Of a DNA stretch of 64,000 nucleotides, positions 34,716 to 47,186 are shown piece after piece. This DNA is from Thinopyrum elongatum (lineage: Eukaryota; Streptophyta; Magnoliopsida; Poales; Poaceae): the NCBI GenBank assembly GCA_011799875.1, contig CM022302.1, positions 49,841,030 through 49,905,029 of the forward strand. Reading direction: 5' to 3'. The notes under the pieces were generated by a model that was not told where the DNA came from, searched no databases, and saw nothing but the letters and a program-made list of their open reading frames with translations. A program made the translations under genes and the position numbers. The number at the start of each line of letters is the position of its first letter. Position 1 is the first letter of the stretch.

Positions 34716-36073
34716 CTAAGGGCGTTAAACAATAGCGCTTGTTGGGAGGCAACCCAATTTTATTTTTGTTTTTCCTTTTTAGGTTCTGTTTTGCAATAAA
34801 TAATTCATCTAGCCTCTGGTTAGATGTGGTTTTGTGTTTTAATTAGTGTTTGTGCCAAGTAAGACCTTTGGGATGGCTTACGGTGATAGTTGATTAGATC
34901 CTGTTGAAAAACAGAAACTTTTGCGTCCAGTCTCAGAATTTTAATAATTCACTGGTTCATTAAAAAAACCTGAATTTTTTATACGAGATTTATATACAAA
35001 TTTCGTATGTTTGCTAATTTTTCAGAATTTTTGGAGTTACATAAGTATTAGAACAATTCGTATCTTCACAGACTGTTCTATTTTTGACAGATTCTGTTTT
35101 CTATGTGTTGTTTGCTTATTTTGATGAATCTATGGCTAGTATCGGGGGGTATGAACCATGGAAAAGTTGGAATACAGTAGATATTACACCAATATAAATA
35201 AAGAATGAGTTCACAACAGTACCAAAGTGGTGATTTATTTTCTTATACTAACGGAGCTTATGAGATTTTCTGTTGAGTTTTGTGTTGTGAAGTTTTCAAG
35301 TTTTGCGTAAGGTTTGATGGACTATGGAATAAGGAGTGGCAAGAGCCTAAGCTTGGGGATGCTCAAGGCACCCCAAGGTAATATTCAAGGATAACCAAGA
35401 GCCTAAGCTTGGGGATGCCCTGGAAGGCATCCCCTCTTTCGTCTTCGTCTATTGGTAACTTTACTTGAGGCTATATTTTTATTCACCACATGATATGTGT
35501 TTTGCTTGGAGCATCTTGTATGATTTGAGTCTTTGCTTTTTAGTTTGCCACAATTATCCTTGCTGCACACACCTTTTGAGAGAGACACGCATGAATCGTG
35601 ATTTATTAGAATGCTCTATATGCTTCACTTATATCTTTTGAGCTAGGCAATTTTGCTCTAGTGCTTCACTTATATCTTTTTAGAGCACGGCGGTGGTTTT
35701 ATTTTATAGAAATTGATGAACTCTCATGCTTCACTTATATTATTTTGAGAGTCTTTAAAACAGCATGGTAATTTTCTTTGGTTATAAATTTAGTCCTAAT
35801 ATAATAGGCATCCAAGAGGGATATAATAAAAACTTTCATATAAAGTGCATTGAATACTATGAGAAGTTTGATTCCTTATGATTGTTTTGAGATATGAAGA
35901 TGGTGATATTAGAGTCATGCTAGTGAGTAGTTGTGAATTTGAGAAATACTTGTGTTAAGGTTTGTGAGTCCCGTAGCACGCACGTATGGTGAACGGTTAT
36001 GTAACGAAGTTGAAGCATGAGATATTTTTTGATTGTCTTCCTTATGAGTGGTGGTCGGGGACAAGCGATGGTA
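34716..36073 (+). other. Gypsy 3' untranslated region, part 1
   Basis: No coding region. Phrases such as AAGCTTGGGGATGC occur near 35349 and 35407 and again at the polypurine tract (47173), showing a repeated purine-rich phrase. TGCTTCACTTATAT recurs near 35620, 35660 and 35728. It is interrupted at 36079 by Copia copy C. Confidence 0.7.
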
Positions 36074-36078
36074 TTTTC
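36074..36078 (+). repeat. Left target-site duplication of Copia copy C (TTTTC)
   Basis: TTTTC is repeated at 45754-45758. Confidence 0.9.
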
Positions 36079-37648
36079 TGTAGGAGATATGCCCTAGAGG
36101 CAATAATAAATGTTATTATTTATCTCCATGCTCATTATTATGTTTATGTTCCATGCTATAACTGCTGTGGTTCCCGAGCCCGTATATCCATAAAGGCTCT
36201 GGGGAAAACCCATGTGCACGTGTGGAATAATAAACGGTAAAATGTATTCCTAGTCATGCCTCTAAGACTAGCTCAAGTGTTGCATGATGATTATGTTTTC
36301 CCAATCATGGGCATGTCTATGCCAGCAACTTTGAGGGCACAATGTTAGAAGAACATTTGTGTTGAATCGACCCGATTGATGTTATGCTATGAGATTCATT
36401 CGTCACAAGTTAATGGTTAATAACACAGAGATGGTTAACGTTTGCATAATTCCTCAGACCATGAGAGTATCGAGTTTCTTCATGCTTGATTCATGAACTT
36501 TGGGGTTTGTTAAACGTCATCCGTAACTGGATGGCTATTACGGCGGCTTACGGGTTCATGGGAAAGTATGTCAAGTAACTTGATAGCTCAAGATTGGGAT
36601 TTGCTCCTCCAACGATGGAGAGATATCTCTGGGCCCTCTCGGTGTTACGGTATCCATCATCGTCTGGCCAGACACTTTGTGATTTGATCACGGGGATGCC
36701 GGAACACGGTAACGAGAAAAGAGAATAATACCGGTAACGAGGTAACTAGCATAGTGGACAAGTTGTTGATCCACGGGAATGCCAACATGTCTCACCTCGG
36801 GTATTTGTAACATATCGCGAAGCAACAGGAATAGCACACGGCAACTGGAGGTTCACTCGAATATTCATTCGTGTGGGTATAGGGGTCAATAAGGGTGTCC
36901 ACGGCTCCGATGCTGGTCATTGATCGGAAAGTGTTCCGGTCATGTCTATACTTCACCGAACCTATAGGGTCACACGCTTAAGGGTCATCTATCTGTTGAA
37001 CGCTAGACAGGGAGTCTGAGAGAAAGTCACCGAAAATGTTTCGGAGACAACGGAAGAGTTCCGAGAGAGAGAACACCGAAAGAGTTTCGGTAAAACCAAA
37101 AAGTTGTTTCGGAATATATTATTTGGTCAAAAAGGTTTTCGGCACCGCCTGTAAATTTTCAGAGGATGCCAGAATTGGTCTGGGAACTTCTAGGAATTTT
37201 CGGAGAGAAAAACCGGAAATGTTCCGAAACTGCCGTAACCGCTGTTAATGCTTTCCGCTGATGAAAACCACCGCACCGAAAATGTTTTGGATCATGCCCA
37301 GAATAATTTTAGAGGGTGCCGGAAATGTTCTGGGACCATCTGGAATTTTTCAGAAAAAGTTTCGCGGAAAACATCTTGTCTCAGCGCGAGGGGACAAGAT
37401 CCCACGAATCGGGGGTTGCATGTTTGGTGGCTTTTTGTCTAGGGAGCATGCATGTTTCATGGAGACATGTTGGTGGCTTGTTGGGGGGGCCCCCCCCATG
37501 GGGAGACAAGGTGTGGGCCGGCCCAAGGGCTGCCATGGTGGTGTCCCCTTGGTGCCCCCCTTGTGTTACCATTATGCCCTTTCATGTGTGACATGAAGCT
37601 TGGGTATTTTGGTATTTCAACATCCCACCCCACCCCTTGCCTTGGCCT

Positions 37649-37655
37649 ATAAAAG
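37649..37655 (+). promoter_or_regulatory. TATA box in Copia copy C 5' LTR
   Basis: CCTATAAAAGGAGG within the LTR; the same box occurs in the 3' LTR at 45152-45158. Transcription of the element would start about 30 bases downstream. Confidence 0.7.
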
Positions 37656-37887
37656 GAGGAGAAGGGGCTGCCATTCTCCCCATCCCTTGCTCTCATACAC
37701 ATGCCAAGATGTTATCTGGCTTCTCTCTCCCTCCCACGAAAAGAGTTTCGTAGAGCCGAAAGGCTGTCTGGGTTCCAGCAGGAACTAGTTCTGGACGGCG
37801 AAGCCCTGCCGGATAGGTGACACCGTATGTGTGCAACTCTGTAGAGAGGTCGTAGTTTCGATCTAAGTGCCCGAGGGGCTGTTCGAG

Positions 37888-38045
37888 AGTGCCTCCCGAA
37901 GGGCTGTCCAAGTGACGGTCCGAGTTCTGTGAGTCCTCCCGAAGGGCTGTCCGAGTGACCGTTCGGGTTTCGAAGGTCCTCCCGAAGGGCTGTCCGCGAC
38001 ATCGTCCGGTGGACTGTTCGACCGCCTCCCGGAGGGCTGTCCGAA
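37888..38045 (+). repeat. CCCGAAGGGCTGTCC hairpin array in the Copia LTR
   Basis: Four close copies of CCTCCCGAAGGGCTGTCC (one as CCCGGAGGG) and a related GCCCGAGGGGCTGTTCGA unit are spaced 30-60 bp apart. Each can fold as a small stem with a GAA or similar loop. The array is preserved in all LTR copies (3740-3905, 22575-22710, 30025-30200, 45392-45545). Confidence 0.85.
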
Positions 38046-38250
38046 GGGAAGACGAGGGTATACATCCTTGCGGTTGGGAGGTTGTAAATCCTAGCTGCGG
38101 GGATCTGCACCGCCGATCGTCATTGACTCTACTTCCGCTGCGCTACGAGTCGGTAACGAAAATGATCAAACCTTGTATGCAGTCTCCATAGTGGTCCTGG
38201 GCTGGTGCGTAGGGCGGAAATTTTTTGTTTTCTGTTGCGTTACCCTACAG

Positions 38251-38264
38251 TGGCATCATGAGCC
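38251..38264 (+). other. Primer-binding site of Copia copy C
   Basis: TGGCATCATGAGCC right after the LTR resembles the initiator tRNA-Met complement TGGTATCAGAGCC, with one substitution and a small insertion. Confidence 0.65.
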
Positions 38265-40850
38265 GTGCTATGCGTAGATGCAGGTTGCGATCTAGAATAC
38301 ATAGAGATGTATGGGTGTTGCACAATATAATTAGGTAGTAGATGAGTTCTATTACTGAAAATTATTTGTGCGGGTAGCAGATGAAATCTGTTACCCGATG
38401 TTCTTGTTGCTTCCCTTGAATTTGCGTAGTCCTGATCTTGACAGCATTGTGGAATCTCACAAAGTTCTGGCAATCCGCGATCCTTTCATGCTGCTCCTGA
38501 GTATGCTGATTGACAGATCAACGAAGTGCTAACAGTTCTTTGGGTTCCACTTTAGTTAAAGAAAGATGGATGTTTCGCAGACGAAAGGGCAATGCAGATA
38601 TGATCTGCACGGGGGTCATGCGTATGACGAAGTTCAGTATGGGGCTCGAGATTTTATTATCTCATGTTTCATACATCCCGCATTGTTAATCTAGCGACTT
38701 GAATTATCATACTTGATGATGGACGTTGGTAGCTTCGGTTTGTTTCGAAACCTTAGAAGCCACGTAAAACAAGTTTTTGCATGATCCAATTAGAGGCGTC
38801 TAACTTGGTTTTGCAGGAGGGTTTGCATGTGCATATGATGTGGTATAGCAGTGCTCATAATAATTTGATTATGTATGAGATGACTATATAATGTAAATTT
38901 ATTAACATGACCTGCGTGTCATGATTCGGCATGATGGCTGGAGCCATATGATTGCACTTTAATGACCTGCGTGTCAACCTTGTTGTAATGCATTATTTTA
39001 TTAGCTATAAAGATAGCAATATTATCTGGTGCATCGACATGGTGGTGGCAATCTTCGCGAAGGTGAACACCGACGCGAATGCCGAAGACGAAGAAATACA
39101 AGACTTCTCCGTCAGAAAGGGCTATACCATATCATGCTATTATGAATTACCTGAGATGTTTATCCCTTATGATGCACCCTTTTTGATTGCGCAGTAGTCG
39201 CTTTTATTAGGGTGATCTCTCACAAAAATATCAAGTAGTTAGTGTTCTCCCAAGTGTAGCACCGTCACGGCACCTAAATTTTCGGGGCATCACATGGACA
39301 CATGGGTGCGAACGATTAGGGAAGTGTGAGGCGGGTGAGTTGAGACCTTGCAGCAAGATCACTTGGTTGTCTTGACGTTCTGGAGGAGCGTCCTGAGCTC
39401 GGAACACGCCCATCGAAAGATGAACAAGAGTCACATAGAGATGTGATTGGCAAGTTGGCCTACCGATTGCAATTTTCGTCACTTGAGATGGACACATCCT
39501 TGGCGTTGAATTGTAATATGGATCTTGAATCGCTCACAATCAATTATGAGAGATATTGATTTGAGTGGGAGAGCACTGTTGAATTAACCTGTTTAATTCT
39601 CGGTGCCATTAATTTTGAACAGTGTCTAAAGTGTGATTTGCATAATAGTTGTAGAATAATGGCTCGCGTTTCCACCTTCCCTATTAAAATTGAATAGCTG
39701 TTAAATATCTGGTTAAAACTTTACGGTTGGTAACGTAATGTGAGGATTGTCCTCAAGAGTGCCGAGAAGGACTTTGTCCTATCGCATACTTTGGTATTCT
39801 CTCGCTTATGCTATGGATCATGTGACTCTCATCCTTCGATCCAAAAGCTAGAATTCCGTTTCAGTCAAGTGCAATACATTTGCTTCCATAGACCTGAACT
39901 TCGAAAGTTTGGATAGTTATGTGATATTCATGGAATCTGAAAATCATTTTCAGAGACAGACAAAGGCTAAAAGATATGAGATATCCAAAGCAATGTTTGT
40001 TTGCAAACTATTAGTAAAGGAGTTTACTATGCATTAGACTGATAAGAGAGGGATCCAGTAGAACGCCTGTCATATGATGAAAGGTGAATAAAACAACAAC
40101 TTAAAGATAATGGAAGTGTCCGAAGGGTGTTAGTGAAACTTTCACGCCTAGGAAGTCCAGGGCTAATGCCACTATTAAGTTGGGTGCTTCTGAGAGTAGG
40201 AGAAATACTAAAAGTTAAACTGTTAGAAGTATAAAGGCAAAAAGAGAGAAGACTGGAATATCCAGCTCAAGTATGAATGTCATACAAGTTTTTGATGTAT
40301 AGAAGGCTGGTCAAAGATATAGTTCTTGGGAATTATGATTAAATTGTTAATCACTAATTCTTGGGTATTGTGAGTTAATCACAAATATACCCGCTCGATT
40401 GCATTCTGTTGCAACTCGATGTAAGAACTACTATGGCCTGAAAGACTAGCCAAGAATGAGGTTTTGGTATACACAGGGAACATAGTAAAATGTTACTATA
40501 CCTTCCATCGGTGTATTACCGTCTGTATTTATTTTCATAATTCATTTAGAGTTTCACAAACTCTAGCCCATTGCATAAGGTATCTTGCAAGAAGGTTGTT
40601 CATAAGAGAACTTTTGATGTTCGAAGTTATGAATAACATAAGGGCCATACTTTCATTGAGAATGAGATGTATGTTATGAATAATGATATTAATATATTGC
40701 CTCTGGATTTACTTTAATAATTCATTTTAGAGTTTCATACACTCTAGCCCATTGCAAAATGTTTGTTGCAAAAGGGTTGTTCATAAAAGAACAATTGTTG
40801 TTCAGTATTATGAATAACATGAAGGGCCATGCTTCCATCCAGATGGGACG
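38265..40850 (+). other. Copia copy C gag and leader region, decayed
   Basis: Only short frames remain; the clearest is 38952-39197 (81 codons, with NTDANAEDEEIQDFSVRKGY), which is conserved with copy B. I cannot identify a capsid or zinc-knuckle motif. Confidence 0.55.
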
Positions 40851-43371
40851 TAAATTATGAATATTGATGGTAATATGATACATCCATAACACTGACGCTA
40901 AATGTCGCAAGACTAAAAGAATACCACACAAGTGTGGCACTGCATTTGGTCACATTGGAGAAACCCGCATGGAAAATTCCATTATGATGGATTTTGAAGT
41001 CATTTGATTTTGAATCATCTGACACTTGCAACTTTTCTCCGAAAAGTGAAGTGACTAAAATACCGTTCACAGGCCATAAGGAACGAACAAAGAACGTATT
41101 GGTGATCATGCATCATGATGTATGTAGTCCAATAAATGTTGTTGCAAGTAGTCGATTTATCTATCTTCAGAAATGACTCAAGTAGATATATGGATATTTA
41201 CTTGATGAGACGTAAGTCTAGATCTTTTGAATTCAGTCAAAAGGTTTTCGACAATGAAGTAGAAGTTATTGTAACAAGAAAATTATGTTTCTACAATTGG
41301 ATTGCAGAAAGGAATATTTGAGTTACAAGTTTAGCGAATGTCTGATGTGTTGTGAAAGGGGTTTCATAACTTGCACCTCCCGGAACACCACTGCAAGTGG
41401 AAAGTCCGTGAAGATGTAATCGAACCATTTATGACATGGTAAGATCAAATATGACATAAATAAATTTGCCATTATCCCTTTTAAAGTGATGCTTTAGAGA
41501 CTGCGGCTTTTACACTGAAAAGAGCTCCATCAGGTCTGTTGAAATGACGCCATGGTATGGTACGCCCAACCATGTTGTATCTTTTCTTAACATTTGGAAT
41601 ATGGGGCTTGTGTAAAAGGTTACAAACCTATTCCAAATCAGACAAGTGCTACTTTGTAGGTTATCCCAAGTAATTGGGTATTCCTCCCTCACTATACCGA
41701 GGCAAATAGGTTTGCCACAAAGAACGGTATGCTTTTTGAAGAAAATGGTTCTTTCAAAAGGTAAGTGGGAGAATAGTGCAACTCGACGAGATAAACAGTA
41801 TCTTCGTCATCAGGTCAAAGGAAAGAGACCTTGGAAGTAATTCCAGAGTTTCCTACTGCGACTGATACGAAAGTCTCTACAATAAAATGTATGGACTTCG
41901 ATCGAACTTGCAGCTGAACCACGTGGGCAAGGCTCGTGCAAACCTGTCAGGTGCGCAAACGAGATATTGTTGTTAGACAACAGTATACCTACGATACACA
42001 AGGAAGCGTTGATGGGCCCTGACTCCGGAATTGGCTAAATGCCAATACAATCCGAGATAGTTTCCATATAAGTGATTCAAGATTAAAACCTTGATACACC
42101 TTTCGGAAGACTTAGAGTCTGACGAATATTTATGGAACTATAACTGATACGAATAAAAATGTTTTATCCATAAAGCTCGACTTGTTGCAATATACAAGTT
42201 CAAGGAGTTGACTACGATGAGGTTGCTTCACCGTAGCGATGCTTAAAGTCGGTTCGGGTTGAACTAGCAATTAATACATATTTCATATCATGAGATATAA
42301 AACAATGGAAGACAAAAGGATTTCCATCTGATGGAAATGAAACCAAGGACTTGCATGTGTTACAGTCCAAGGTATTTTGTCAATCCAGAGGATGCTAGTA
42401 AGGGTGCAAACTTCAGAGTTCCAGCGATGGACAGAAGAGAATAAAGTGGAGTTGGAATCTTCATGTTTTGATGAAATGGTCAAAGGAGTTTTGACTTCAT
42501 CAATGGATAACGAAGATGCTTATAATTCAAGAAAGTAAGTGGGAGCATAATAATATTTCTAAAAACCTTGTGTGCTTGACACATTGGTAATTGGAATTAA
42601 ATTTCTTGACACGAATTAGGACTTCATTTGGAAATAGTTTTTCAATGAAGTGCTTGGGCTAAATAGCCTTTATATTAGGCATGATGATCTATGGAGATAG
42701 ATTTACCTGATGGGGCTGAGCAAAGATACATATTGACAAAATGCTAAAACCTTTTAGTATTAAAAACGTCAAGGAGTGATTCTTGCCGAAGTCACATGGA
42801 AAGAGTTTTTGCAAGACTCGGTGTCCCAAAACACTGATGAGCAAAATACATGATGGAGATTCCACACACTCTTATGTTTGGATTAATCATGTATTCCATG
42901 GTATGTAAAACAACCAGATATGTCCAATACTCCCAAAGTTGTTGCGAGTATAGATACCAAAGTGATCAAAAGTACTGATCATGGGACAACAGTGAAAAAG
43001 GGTCATTGAGTACTATAGTAGCACTGATGACATGTTTTCTCGCAAGCGGAGATCATGAAGAGTTTGTTGTAAAAGGTTACATCGATACAGTCTTCATCCA
43101 TGCTCCAAGCGATTTTCGATTTAAGTTAAGGGTTTTGTGTAATACACAATATGGTGGCACGGCAGTTGGAAATTGTTCCAAACAAGTTACTGTGGCGAAT
43201 TCTATAACAGAGGCAAAGTATGTTGCCGCTTTTAAAAGCGACAAAGAAGATGTTGAATCATATAGTTCATTCATGAACTTAGTATGGTTCCAAGATGGCT
43301 TTTGTCAATGGGACACTACTACAGGTAGTTGCTCCATAACTCAGTCTGAGGAATCCAGGTTTGACCTGTGA
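40850..43371 (+). pseudogene. Copia pol remnant (copy C): integrase, RT and RNase H
   Basis: Integrase pieces: 40994-41176 (DVCSPINVVASS, then the shared frameshift and stop FIYLQK) and 41136-41321 (NDSSRYMDIYLM in another frame). A C-terminal piece at 41646-41840 is reminiscent of the Copia GRTVxFxxKxxLSKG pattern. The RT span (about 41850-42950) has no usable frame. RNase H at 43006-43371 shows NCSKQVTVANSITEAKYVAA, matching the Copia SSKQxxVAxSTTEAEY pattern, with TEAE changed to TEAK. No enzyme can be made. Confidence 0.8.
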
Positions 43372-43570
43372 TTCGCATACATACCAAGCCAAGTCCACAC
43401 AAAATATGAATTTTGTGAAAGCGTGAAGACGCGAGGATATGCAAAGATACACACGGAGCTGAAGTCGTCAGATCCGTTGGACATCAGGCTATACCACAAG
43501 CGAAGCATATTTACACCGGTGTGCCACAGGTGTAAAGTGCATTAGCATTAACTAGATTATTGACTCTAGT

Positions 43571-43583
43571 GCAAGTGGGAGTC
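43571..43583 (+). other. Polypurine tract of Copia copy C
   Basis: GCAAGTGGGAGTC lies directly before the 3' LTR and is identical in copy B. Confidence 0.75.
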
Positions 43584-45753
43584 TGTAGGAGATATGCCCT
43601 AGAGGCAATAATAAATGTTATTATTTATCTCCATGCTCATTATTATGTTTATGTTCCATGCTATAACTGCTGTGGTTCCCGAGCCCGTATATCCATAAAG
43701 GCTCTGGGGAAAACCCATGTGCACGTGTGGAATAATAAACGGTAAAATGTATTCCTAGTCATGCCTCTAAGACTAGCTCAAGTGTTGCATGATGATTATG
43801 TTTTCCCAATCATGGGCATGTCTATGCCAGCAACTTTGAGGGCACAATGTTAGAAGAACATTTGTGTTGAATCGACCCGATTGATGTTATGCTATGAGAT
43901 TCATTCGTCACAAGTTAATGGTTAATAACACAGAGATGGTTAACGTTTGCACAATTCCTCAGACCATGAGAGTATCGAGTTTCTTCATGCTTGATTCATG
44001 AACTTTGGGGTTTGTTAAACGTCATCCGTAAATGGATGGCTATTACGGCGGCTTACGGGTTCATGGGAAAGTATGTCAAGTAACTTGATAGCTCAAGATT
44101 GGGATTTGCTCCTCCAACGATGGAGAGATATCTCTGGGCCCTCTCGGTGTTACGGTATCCATCATCGTCTGGCCAGACACTTTGTGATTTGATCACGGGG
44201 ATGCCGGAACACGGTAACGAGAAAAGAGAACAATACCGGTAACGAGGTAACTAGCATAGTGGACAAGTTGTTGATCCACGGGAATGCCAACATGTCTCAC
44301 CTCGGGTATTTGTAACATATCGCGAAGCAACAGGAATAGCACACGGCAACTGGAGGTTCACTCGAATATTCATTCGTGTGGGTATAGGGGTCAATATGGG
44401 TGTCCACGGCTCCGATGCTGGTCATTGATCGGAAAGTGTTCCGGTCATGTCTATACTTCACCGAACCTATAGGGTCACACGCTTAAGGGTCATCTATCTG
44501 TTGAACGCTAGACAGGGAGTCTGAGAGAAAGTCACCGAAAATGTTTCGGAGACAACGGAAGAGTTCCGAGAGAGAGAACACCGAAAGAGTTTCGGTAAAA
44601 CCGAAAAGTTGTTTCGGAATATATTATTTGGTCAAAAAGGGTTTCGGCACCGCCTGGAAATTTTCAGAGGATGCCAGAATTGGTCTGGGAACTTCTGGGA
44701 ATTTTCGGAGAGAAAAACCGGAAATGTTCCGAAACTGCCGTAACCGTTGTTAATGCTTTCCGCTGATGAAAACCACCGCACCGAGAATGTTTCGGATCAT
44801 GCCCAGAATAATTTTAGAGGGTGCCGGAAATGTTCTGGGACCTTCTGGAATTTTTCAGAAAAAGTTTCGCGGAAAACATCTTGTCTCAGCGCGAGGGGAC
44901 AAGATCCCACGAATCGGGGGTTGCATGTTTGGTGGCTTTTTGTCTAGGGAGCATGCATGTTTCATGGAGACATGTTGGTGGCTTGTTGGGGGGCCCCCCC
45001 CATGGGGAGACAAGGTGTGGTCCGGCCCAAGGGCTGCCATGGTGGTGTCCCCTTGGTGCCCCCCTTGTGTTACCATTATGCCCTTTCATGTGTGACATGA
45101 AGCTTGGGTATTTTGGTATTTCAACATCCCACCCCACCCCTTGCCTTGGCCTATAAAAGGAGGAGAAGGGGCTGCCATTCTCCCCATCCCTTGCTCTCAT
45201 ACACATGCCAAGATGTTATCTGGCTTCTCTCTCCCTCCCACGAAAAGAGTTTAGTAGAGCCGAAAGGCTGTCTGGGTTCCGGCAGGAACTAGTTCTGGAC
45301 GGCGAAGCCCTGCCGGATAGGTGACACCGTATGTGTGCAACTCTGTAGAGAGGTCGTAGTTTCGATCTTAGTGCCCGAGGGGCTGTTCGAGAGTGCCTCC
45401 CGAAGGGCTGTCCAAGTGACGGTCCGAGTTCTGTGAGTCCTCCCGAAGGGCTGTCCGAGTGACCGTTCGGGTTTCGAAGGTCCTCCCGAAGGGCTGTCCG
45501 CGACATCGTCCGGTGGACTGTTCGACCGCCTCCCGGAGGGCTGTCCGAAGGGAAGACGAGGGTATACATCCTCGCGGTTGGGAGGTTGTAAATCCTAGCT
45601 GCGGGGATCTGCACCGCCGATCGTCATCGACTCTACTTCCGCTGCGCTACGAGTCGGTAACGAAAATGATCAAACCTTGTATGCAGTCTCCATAGTGGTC
45701 CTGGGCTGGTGCGTAGGGCGGAAAATTTTTGTTTTCTGCTGCGTTACCCTACA
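43584..45753 (+). repeat. 3' LTR of Copia copy C
   Basis: Nearly identical to 36079-38249. TATAAAA is at 45152-45158. It ends TACCCTACA and is followed by TTTTC. Confidence 0.94.
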
Positions 45754-45758
45754 TTTTC
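45754..45758 (+). repeat. Right target-site duplication of Copia copy C
   Basis: TTTTC, matching 36074-36078. Confidence 0.9.
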
Positions 45759-47170
45759 CTACCAATCTATCCCCCTAGGAGCATGCGCGTAGTACTTTGT
45801 TTCGATGACTAATAGATTTTTGCAATAAGTATGTGAGTTCTTTATGACTAATGTTGAGTCCATGGATTTTACGCATTCTCACCCTTCCACCTTTGCTAGC
45901 CTCTCTAGTGCCGCGCAATTTTCGCCGGTACCATAAACCCACCATATACCTTCCTCAAAACAGCCACCGTACCTACCTATTATGGCATTTCCATAGCCAT
46001 TCCGAGATATATTGCCATGCAACTTTCCACCATTCCGTTTATTATGACACGCATCATCATTGTCATATTGCTTTGCATGATCATGTAGTTGACATCGTAT
46101 TTGTGGCAAAGCCACCTCTCATCATTTTTTATACATGTCACTCTTGAGTCATTGCACATCCCGGTACACCGCCGGAGGCATTCATATAGAGTCATATTTT
46201 GTTCTAGTATTGAGTTGTAATTTTTGAGTAGTAAGTAAATAGAAGTATGATGATTTTCATTATTAGAGAATTGTCCCATATGTGGAAATAAAAAAAGAGA
46301 AAGAAAAAAAAGAAGAAGAAAAAAGGGAGAAGGAAAGAAAAAAAAAAGAAAGAAAAAAAGGGGAAAAAGAGAAAAAGAAAAAAAATGAGAGAAAAACAGA
46401 GAAGGGGCAATGTTACTATCCTTTTTCCATACTTGTGATTCAAAGTAGCACCATGATCTTCATGATAGAGAGTCTCCTATGTTATCACTTTCATATACTA
46501 GTGGGAATTTTTTATTATAGAACTTGGCTTGTATATTCCAACGATGGGCTTCCTCAAATTGCCCTAGGTCTTCATGAGCAAGCAAGTTGGATGCACACCC
46601 ACTTAGTTTTCTTTTTGAGCTTTCATAAACTTATAGCTCTAGTGCATCCGTTGCATGGCAATCCCTACTAACTCACATTGATATCTATTGATGGGCATCT
46701 CCATAGCCCGTTGATACGCCTAGTTGATATGAGACTATCTCCCTCTTTTTGTCTTCTCCACAACCACCTTCTATTCCACCTATATTGCTATGTCCATGGC
46801 TCACGCTCATGTATTGCGTGAAAGTTAAAAAGGTTTGAGAACGTCAAAAGTATGAAACAATTGCTTGGCTTGTCATCGGGGTTGTGCATGATTTGAGTAT
46901 TTTGTGTGATGAAGATGGAGCATAGCCAGACTATATGATTTTGTAGGGATAAGCTTTCTTTCGCCATGTTATTTTGAGAAGACATAATTATCTTGTTAGT
47001 ATGCTTGAAGTATTATTGTTTTTATGTCAATATTAAACTTTTGTTTTGAATCATACGGATCTGAACATTCATGCCACAATAAAGAAAATTACATGGATAA
47101 ATATGTTAGGTAGCATTCCACATCAAAAATTCTGATTTTATCATTTACCTACTTGAGGACGAGCAGTAAT
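45759..47170 (+). other. Gypsy 3' untranslated region, part 2, with long purine tract
   Basis: No coding signal. The plus strand at 46286-46405 is an almost unbroken purine tract of about 120 bp (GAAAGAAAAAAAAGAAG type), which could adopt unusual DNA structure. Long A/G runs of this sort open spurious Lys/Glu frames. Confidence 0.7.
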
Positions 47171-47186
47171 TAAGCTTGGGGATGCT
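47171..47186 (+). other. Gypsy polypurine tract
   Basis: TAAGCTTGGGGATGCT directly precedes TGATACGTC of the right LTR. Confidence 0.75.

Larger units (their letters stand above)
36079..38249 (+). repeat. 5' LTR of Copia copy C
   Basis: TGTAGGAGATATGCCC to TACCCTACA. TATAAAA at 37649-37655 is the likely core promoter, about 30 bases before a plausible start near 37685. The CCCGAAGGG hairpin array follows at 37888-38045 in the predicted leader. Confidence 0.94.
36079..45753 (+). mobile_element. Ty1/Copia element, copy C, structurally complete (9,675 bp)
   Basis: Two LTRs of 2,171 and 2,170 bp, a primer site, a polypurine tract and a 5-bp target duplication are all present on the plus strand. 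In the parts I compared, the LTRs differ at only a few positions (for example GCATAATTCC against GCACAATTCC), so the insertion is recent. The pol region is nonetheless decayed in the same way as in copies A and B. Confidence 0.95.

Noticed and set aside
37888..38045. CRISPR-like spaced repeats
   Set aside because: The spaced units are imperfect, lie in a plant LTR and recur in all copies with the same spacers; no cas genes are present.
46282..46671. 129-codon Lys/Glu-rich frame
   Set aside because: It is produced by the purine tract of the Gypsy 3' UTR; no motif and no start context.
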